The position numbers were made by a program, and so were the translations under genes. Source: Lantana camara (lineage: Eukaryota; Streptophyta; Magnoliopsida; Lamiales; Verbenaceae). From it: a stretch of DNA of 64,000 nt. Under the pieces are notes generated by a model. That model was not told the origin of the DNA. It did no database searches and saw only the letters and a list, made by a program, of their open reading frames with translations. Shown in pieces: positions 57,460 to 64,000 of the stretch (its first letter is position 1; each line of letters starts with the position of its first letter). The stretch lies in the NCBI GenBank assembly GCA_037501455.1, contig CM074859.1:21767001-21831000 (forward strand), in the 5' to 3' direction.

Positions 57460-58450
57460 ACACTTCATTTTCTAGAATTATGGAGATTGCTTACAAAGCC
57501 GAGGTAAGTGGAATCCACTGTTGAAACTTTAAACATTATTGTGGTTGGTCGTTTACTTTAATATTTGGGTTAGGAGGAGTCGAGTCTAGTTAAAATTTTC
57601 CTGGTTAAAACCAGTGTTAACATGAGCAGGAATCAGGTTGAGCAGCTCAGCCAAAGGCCCAAAGCAAAGGAAGTAAGAAGTGGATCCCCAAGAAAGGTGA
57701 AATGGAAGATGAATTCACATAATTGTTATTAAAAAGAAAAACTTTTGTGCGATGGGAGCATGTGAAGCGTGCTATACCTCAACTATAACTAGCAAAGTCG
57801 CTAATGACTAATAAATACGTGTAACACTCGTACGGGGATAGTCAGTTGAGGCTCATTTTCACTAAGTACGTAGGTGATCCTATGCGATTCACAAACACTA
57901 CCTATCATACTTCTATATTCAGCTTCATCGGAAGATTTGCTCACTGTGTTTTGCTTTTTCGTTTTTGGAGAGGCCAAAGATTGTCCTGACTGGATGCAAT
58001 AACCCGTAATTGACATTTTTTCTTTCTCTCTTCATTTTCAGCAGGACGTTTTTGAGATGTGAAAAATTGCCAAATCTACATTACACAATGCAGAAATAGA
58101 CAATGTATTCTGTACAGGAAAGAAAAAGTATGCTGGAGGATTTCCAACAAGGTATCTTATTACATGAGCAGTTGGATTCCAATGTGCTTCGATAGGTTGA
58201 TTTACATACGGAGTTGTTGTACTATCATAATTCAAGTATAAAAGTCTGTCAACCACCCTTTTGTATTTGTGCAGGGTTTGTGGATTATGAAGTTCAAGTA
58301 ACACATAATTTGGGGAAAAACTTTATTTCTTGATCCTATGTATGCAAATCTAGAAAGGTTTGAGACTTTGTTAAAATTTAGAAGTTGTGTTGACATTCAA
58401 TTTGATTATATGAAAGTTTTGGTTTGGATCATTGATCGGTGGAACACTCT
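57460..58450 (+). repeat. CNL 3'-flank duplicate, copy C
   Basis: Continues from the CNL stop with sequence matching 34600-35400 and 1676-2480. Landmarks are tggtcgtttactttaatatt, agcaggaatcaggttgagca and ttgattatatgaaagttttg. It holds the best-preserved version of the antisense copia fragment. Similarity fades at about 58450. Confidence 0.75.
57801..58304 (-). pseudogene. Antisense Copia RT/RNase H fragment (copy C)
   Basis: Two minus-strand frames in polyprotein order. 58304-58038 has YKRVVDRLLYLNYDSTTTPY, HWNPTAHVIRYLVGNPP and FFPVQNTLSISALC. 58016-57801 has TGYCIQSGQSLASPKTKKQN and SSDEAEYRSM. These match the end of copia RT and the RNase H domain (canonical S-x-AEAEYR). No LTRs or other domains remain. 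The fragment also occurs in flanks A and B, so it predates the cluster duplication. Confidence 0.8.
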
Positions 58451-59614
58451 AAGAGTTTGTTTGGGTGGGAGTTTTAGTATTAGATTTTAAAAATATTATT
58501 TTGACATGTAATGTAGTTTCAATATTAGATTCGAGATGTTGGATACATTCCAGGAAAATTAACTAAAAAGTTTGTGCCTCATGTCTTGAACGTGTGTCGT
58601 GTCATATCATGTTTGTATCCTTATGTTCATATCTATACATCATATTTACTAGTTCCACAAACAACATGGTTTAAGGGAATGACATGAAAATTCTCTACCA
58701 TAAAACAAGTAGTCATGCTTAGCTTGCCCCATCACAAGCTTAGCTTCCTTTTTGGTAACAATATATATAACCACACTAGTATTCTTACATGCACAATGTG
58801 TGATAGCTATGATGCACAACTTTTCTAATATTTTTCATGTGTTTTTCTTTAAAAGAAAATTTGTGTTATTGTATACATATTGTATCGTCATTATATTATT
58901 GTATTCGTATTGCATCAGTGTTATTATGATACGTTGAACAATTAGATAAGTTATATCAGCATGATACTCATACTACAGTACAACCTACGTTGTGGATCAT
59001 TTTAACTGTATTATATTTTAAAAATGGGTATATTAAAGATTTTCCAACCGCATCATCCATTCAACTTGTTATCACTAGTTTGGTTACAATTTACAGAGTT
59101 AGTAACCGAATAGTGGGTGTGCAAATAATCAAGACAAATCGGGTGGGTCGAGACAAATCGGCATAGTATTGTTTAGGTTTGGTTATTCCTTAATCGAGCT
59201 TAAAACTTAGTTCATTTGACAATTAAATGGACTGAGTTTACACAAATTTTAGTTAACACGAACTCAAGTTGAAGTCGAATTGTTTGTCATTCTTGATTTG
59301 TTATTCTTACCTAACAAAATTCAAACAAGTTCTTGATGATCACATGCCACAGGATAAGGAAAGCAATGCAGGCAAAATCGAGGTGATCTAATAGAACTGC
59401 CATAAACGACGAGATATGAAAATACGACACTTCAATAGTCGAAAATAGATTCACAAAGTGATTTCATACATAGAAACTTGCCAACAAAAGAATCCATGAA
59501 TGGCCACCTAAAACATCAATGTGTCATGTTACTAAGAGACTTAACTCATAAATAGCACAAATCAGGCATGTTCCTCAGTGATGTATTCTTTGGCATGGTA
59601 AGGATAAGACCGAA
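58451..59614. other. Intergenic region between the CNL and CPN10, no gene seen
   Basis: AT-rich, with short frames only. The part adjacent to 59614 should contain the 3' UTR and polyadenylation signal of the CPN10 gene on the minus strand. I cannot assign a poly-A site. No transposon ends are recognised. Confidence 0.5.
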
Positions 59615-60892
59615 TTAGTCGAGCAATTTTCCCAGAATGTCATCATCTCGGTAAAGATGAAACCTGAAACAATTCATCCAAAAGTACGCCATATTAGCAC
59701 CAATATCATATCACTAGTCTAACAAGATCAAAGAAACATCGTGGAACGAACATTACAGGTGATGTAAAATAAGAAACTGAAAGAGATGAGTGTTTTATAT
59801 CAGCTTAAGGTGTTTAATAAGACGTAAACAATGTAGATTCAGCAACATGTTGATCCCTTCATGTAGTTAATAAATAAAAACAGAAAATTAGAGCAAGGGA
59901 ACACAAGATAGATGGCTTACTCTTTTTCACCAAGTTTAACTTCAGTTCCTCCATATTCGGGCAGCAAAACAGTGTCTCCTTCCTTCACACTCACAGGAAT
60001 AAGTTTTCCATCCCTGTCATGGTAGCCAGGACCAACAGCAACAACTTTTCCAGAGTTCAACTGTAGTATTATTCAGCAGAGTGATATAAGCATCTTCAGT
60101 AATATTAGACTCGGTTTGCTTATATTATAATCATATATGGTATTCAGTGCATCATTGAGGAGCAATGGTCGATCATATCAAGAAGGAAAGATCAAAATTT
60201 AAAGCTTAATGAAAGAATTCAATACTATTGATATTAAATAGCAAAAAGGTAAGGTGCCAACTATCAAAGCTATCAATTTCAGGAAAATTAGAGCTTTCCA
60301 TTCAGGTATTTCGGTCCTTTCCTTCAGTAATCATTCTCCTAAATTCAAAATAAACATAATCAGTGGCATCAACACTATGAACTATGCTAGTTCCATTCCT
60401 GATTCATACAACAAGCAAATCTCAACTTACATATCTTTATGTGTAAAGTCATGATCCCAACTTCGTAATGGTACAGATTCAGCAAAAAAGAAGTGGGAAC
60501 CATAAAAACAAAGAGTAAGGGAAATAGCTCAAACCCATTTCATGAAACTTGCTAATATGAGCAAGAAACAAACAAAAATCCGCCATTGTAGTATAGCACA
60601 AGAAAAAACAGGCCCACTAATTATTTTGCTCGACTCCCGCCATAACATCACCATCACAATCTGATTTCACATTTTTTTCAACCAACCCAGATAGAGAACT
60701 AACTAAATCAAAAGAGAAAGAAAATAAAATTTTGTTCTTTAAACAGTGTAAAAATCAGAAAATTGAGCGGCAGTATGAGCAACTCACCTTACTGGTTTTC
60801 TCAGGGAGGAGAATCCCGGCGGTGGTTTTCGACGGCGGAGTGATTTTCTCAATCAAAACCCGGTTCAGAAGTGGGATCAAACGCTTCGCCAT
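59615..60892 (-). CDS. CPN10: 10-kDa chaperonin (GroES/CPN10 family), three exons
   Basis: Co-chaperonin that caps the CPN60 barrel during ATP-driven protein folding, probably in mitochondria. Exon 1 is 60892-60788 ([20 protein letters not shown], start Met), exon 2 is 60060-59921 and exon 3 is 59663-59615 (TAA stop). Introns are 727 and 257 bp with GT-AG borders (ccagtaag/gtgagt; actacag/ttgaac; aaaaaga/gtaagc; tttcag/gtttcat), and the frame is kept throughout. The 97-residue product is the usual length for one GroES domain; chloroplast CPN20 would be twice as long. It has the mobile loop ([11 protein letters not shown], about 23-33), a GKVVAVGPG strand and the roof/C-terminal [10 protein letters not shown] and [14 protein letters not shown]. 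No obvious presequence is present, as usual for mitochondrial CPN10. Unlike its surroundings it is undisturbed. Confidence 0.95.
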
Positions 60893-62057
60893 TACTTCTC
60901 CTGAAGAAAAATGTAAGCAGAACCAGAGCGTTTTTAGGGTTTTGGGTTTTGGGGGAAATTGGAGAAAGGGTTTAGCAGAGGAGGCTTTTAGCATAAGATT
61001 TCTCGTAATGACTAAATTGACCTTATGTTATCCTTTTTCTTTTTTTTTTTTTTTTTCCTTTTCTTTTGTTTTTTTGTTTTTTTTAATGGTAAAATGAGGT
61101 TTGTGTTATTCAATTAGAGTAACACATAAATTATAATTGTCTATTTAATGTCCAATTTTGTTAAAAAAATTTCGAGCACAAGCATTCAGCACATTGCTAT
61201 TATTATATTTTTGCTGTCATTTACCACAAATAAATAAACAAATAAAATTAGTGCAATATCCCCATTTTTGTCATTTCTCCCATGTGAGAGTTTTGGAGTG
61301 GTCCAGAAATTGTGATGCACGGCCCAATATTAATTTGTCCAAATACAACTTGGCCCATTTCAATCGCGAAAGCCCAAATGCAACACAGAATATCCACATA
61401 GCCAATGAGACCCATCCTCTTAACATTGTAATACGGATAATATCTATCACCTAAATTAATAGAAAGCAATCTCATGATTCTTCTTGTATTTTAATCATGC
61501 TTTGATAATGAAATCATAAAAAAATACCATCCATTTTCATCTAAATGCCTGATATTCGATACCTGATTTTGAGTATGGAGCAGTTAGTTAAAGTCCTTTG
61601 ATTATTATTCTACCTCCTGAGATGATTATATTTCAATGAAGAAATCAATTAATATTTATAGTCGAATGTGAATGTACTGATTCAAATCAAAAGGAAAAGT
61701 CAAGGAAAGAAAAAAAAAGGAAAGTATATTTGGGAACAAGATGTAATAATTATAAGTGTGGCCGCTCAAGAGTTGAAGACGATAGATATAATGTGAAATT
61801 TCATGTGGGAAGTTGATGTTCCAATGATGCTACCACCATGACTTTGACCAAGATTGTAAGCAAAAAAGTTGTGTGGAAAAGAAAGAAAAATTTATGAAAA
61901 TAAAATAATTAACAAAGGCAAAAGACAAGATATACGAAACCTCAGTTGCTTGTAGAGCAATGCTGATTTTTTTTCCCATTGCTTTAATGATGGTGTTTAT
62001 GCCATTCAATTGAATAGCTTTTTAAGTGTTTTTGCCCATTTTCGTTCTTGTGCTATA
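60893..62057. other. CPN10 5' flank and intergenic region
   Basis: The first about 100 bp (to about 61000) should hold the CPN10 5' UTR and core promoter, read on the minus strand. A long T-rich tract lies at about 61028-61083. Beyond that the sequence is AT-rich, with no gene, tRNA or transposon end recognised up to the LTR-like start at 62058. Confidence 0.5.
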
Positions 62058-63160
62058 TGTTGGGATTAATGCCCTGAAAATCCAATCATATTGTAAATAT
62101 TTTGGATTAATAAAACTGAAATTATCGCAAGTTATGAGTATTTTACAAATTTAACAATTAATGACGTGTGATGGTATTTTTATATGAAATGTGTTTCATA
62201 GGAAAAGATTTTAAATACCAGAAGTCACGTGTCATTAAAGTTCTAGTCAGTATGATAAGAAGATGTTCTTATCAAGACTATAATGTGTTATATAAGATGA
62301 TTAGTCTTTCGTCATAGGGAAATGGAGTTTCCAATTATAACACGTTGATGATTTTCAATGAGATTGGAAACATCGAACTGGACCATTGAGATTGTTCATT
62401 TTATACTGCTATCTAAAATGAATAAAATCTCGGAAGCATTAGACTCTTAATCCTGATAGTATTTCGACTTTAGGCATGTAGTGTTAATCACTGTGATGTA
62501 CTCAGAAGTGAGGTCTCGGTAACGGGTGGCCAAAATACTTTGTACGTTCGGTGATTGCATGAAATGTGCTAGAGAGAAATATTGATCAAGGAATCTGTAG
62601 CCTTGCTGGAAGGTTTAAAGATATCGCTGAAATAGATTTGCAAAAGGTTCGAATTAAAACTTTGGCCAAAGTACTTCGTGTGTGCGTCACCGAAGTTGTA
62701 TGTTGAATGTGTTTCACATACAGGGAATTTGAACTTAAGGCGAATCAAGAAATTTCAGATTGGAAGTGAAAAATAAATGATAGTAGTATTGATTTATTTT
62801 TCATGGATATCTGTACAGAGGAGTAAAATGTAAAATTATTCTAGATCGAGAAATTCGTGAATAATTTAATTAATTTTAGAGTTCAACAATATTTATTTAG
62901 TGGAATTAAATATTGTTAAACGGTAATCAATTATTATCATGGGATGATAATAGATTGACCCGTTTGGAGCTAAGATTAATTAGTCCTGCAGGTCCCCCCG
63001 CAAGCCCCAACGAAGATCAAAGAGAAAATATTAAAAGGAGAGAGAGAAATGATTTTTCAAAGTGTTTGAAAATAGCCAAGTAATTTATTTTGAGAAAATA
63101 AATTAAATTCCAAAGAGTTGGAAATGTCCGAAATTTTATTTTGGAGAAAATAAAATTTTT

Positions 63161-63192
<32 letters not shown>

Positions 63193-64000
63193 GTTTTTGA
63201 TGACGTGGCAGCTGACGTGGCATGCCACGTCAGCGGGTCAGCGCCGCGTGGCGCTGACAGGGCGCCACATGGCACGCCGCGTGGACGGCCGGGATTGCGC
63301 CACGTCAGCTCGTTTGCACGGCCCGGATGTGTTGACTGAAAAAGTCAACGGGTCGTGGGAGCGGGTCGCCGGGTCGGGTCGCCGGATAGGGTTGGGTCAC
63401 GGGTTGGCCGACCCGGACACGTGGACGAATGGGATTTGGACACGTGGCGTTGCTGGAGCCCAACTTGAACCGACCGGTTCATCGCTGAACCGGTCTGAAC
63501 CGCGAACCGTCGGTCGGACCGGACCGGTTCGCCACGTGGCAGCTGCTCGTGCCACCGTGGGGTTCACACGCGCCAAGCACACAGCCGCCACTTGGGCGGC
63601 GCGTGCGGGCGCGTGCGGCGTCTGCTGGGCGCGTGCTTCGCGCCGCTGGACTCGTGGCGGCGCGAGCTCCTGCGTGGCGTCGTCGGATTTCCTGAATTCG
63701 GCGGCTAAGGGCACGCGGCAGTCCGTTTTTCCTGCGAATGGACCATTTTGCCCTTAATTGGCAATTATAAATAGGGCAAACTTTCATTCCTTTTTTGTGT
63801 GAAATTTTTTTTGCAGCTTCAATGGCCATTTCGGCTTTCTCTCTTTATAATTAATCCTTTGATTAATTATACTTAGTTAGGTGGTTATATAATTGATATA
63901 TAATCCACTTAATTATTAGAAAATAGGGATTTTCAGGTTTTAGAAAAAAGGGTTTTTCTGAAAAATATTTTCTCAAAGTATTTAGGGAAATACTGCCGGA
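62058..64000 (+). mobile_element. Probable long LTR of a Copia-type element, cut by the window end
   Basis: It begins TGTTGGGATTAATGCCCTGA, close in form to the Copia-1 LTR start TGTTAGGAATAGTGCCCTAG, and shares its layout. An AT-rich region with ataataaaac-type sequence comes first, then a TATA box far downstream (TATAAATA at 63766-63773). No end or second LTR is visible, so identity and length (at least 1943 bp) are inferred. A long A run (about 63164-63190) is followed by an unusually GC-rich stretch (63195-63720). Open frames in that stretch on both strands are composition artefacts. Confidence 0.6.
63766..63773 (+). promoter_or_regulatory. TATA box in the terminal LTR-like sequence
   Basis: TATAAATA in ggcaattataaatagggc, immediately downstream of the GC-rich block. 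The position is consistent with an LTR promoter near the U3/R boundary. Confidence 0.5.

Noticed and set aside
60732..61097. Plus-strand 121-residue frame opposite CPN10 exon 1
   Set aside because: It is antisense to the first CPN10 exon and runs into a poly-T tract. The CPN10 model on the other strand explains the conservation.
63197..63829. Open frames of 105-186 residues on both strands near the window end
   Set aside because: They overlap in several frames in a very GC-rich block where stop codons are rare. There is no domain, and the context is an LTR-like sequence.

Overview
This is nuclear DNA of a flowering plant, most likely a eudicot. The evidence is spliced genes with GT-AG introns, an AT-rich background, a CC-NB-ARC-LRR (CNL) immune receptor, a nuclear CPN10 chaperonin gene, and plant families of Copia, Gypsy (Tat), Mutator, hAT and Helitron elements. 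The species cannot be fixed from the sequence.

The framework is a cluster of duplicated CNL loci broken up by nested transposons. Copy A survives only as a 3' flank (about 1676-3283). It is followed by an inverted array of 42-bp repeats (3284-11823) split by a degenerate Copia element (Copia-1, 4143-10574). Next come a decayed small gene (11984-12521, minus), the 5' flank of CNL copy B with a hairpin MITE (13198-13745), and a Mutator-like element (14419-22756). That element carries a transposase pseudogene, a GRF zinc-finger gene on the other strand, and a solo LTR of the Copia-1 family.

CNL copy B is a pseudogene (about 22770-34563). Its promoter, CC region and most of the NB-ARC region are missing at the Mutator junction. 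The rest is split by a hAT element (22878-24200) and by Copia-2 (25093-31841), which holds a small TIR element in its 3' LTR. Its 3' flank ends at a small Helitron (36209-36569). A 13.9-kb Tat-lineage Gypsy element (36978-50904) follows. It has dual RNase H domains, a spliced antisense extra gene and a 1.48-kb insertion in its 3' LTR.

CNL copy C (51912-57452, plus) is apparently intact. It has a complete NB-ARC region and four or five exons, two of which are duplicated 570-bp LRR exons. Its 3' flank (to about 58450) carries the same old antisense Copia fragment as copies A and B. The only clear housekeeping gene is CPN10 (59615-60892, minus, three exons). The window ends inside what looks like a further long Copia-type LTR from 62058.

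The two loci likely to be functional are the CNL receptor (pathogen sensing) and CPN10 (mitochondrial protein folding). Almost everything else is mobile DNA, mostly inactivated by stops that look like C-to-T changes.
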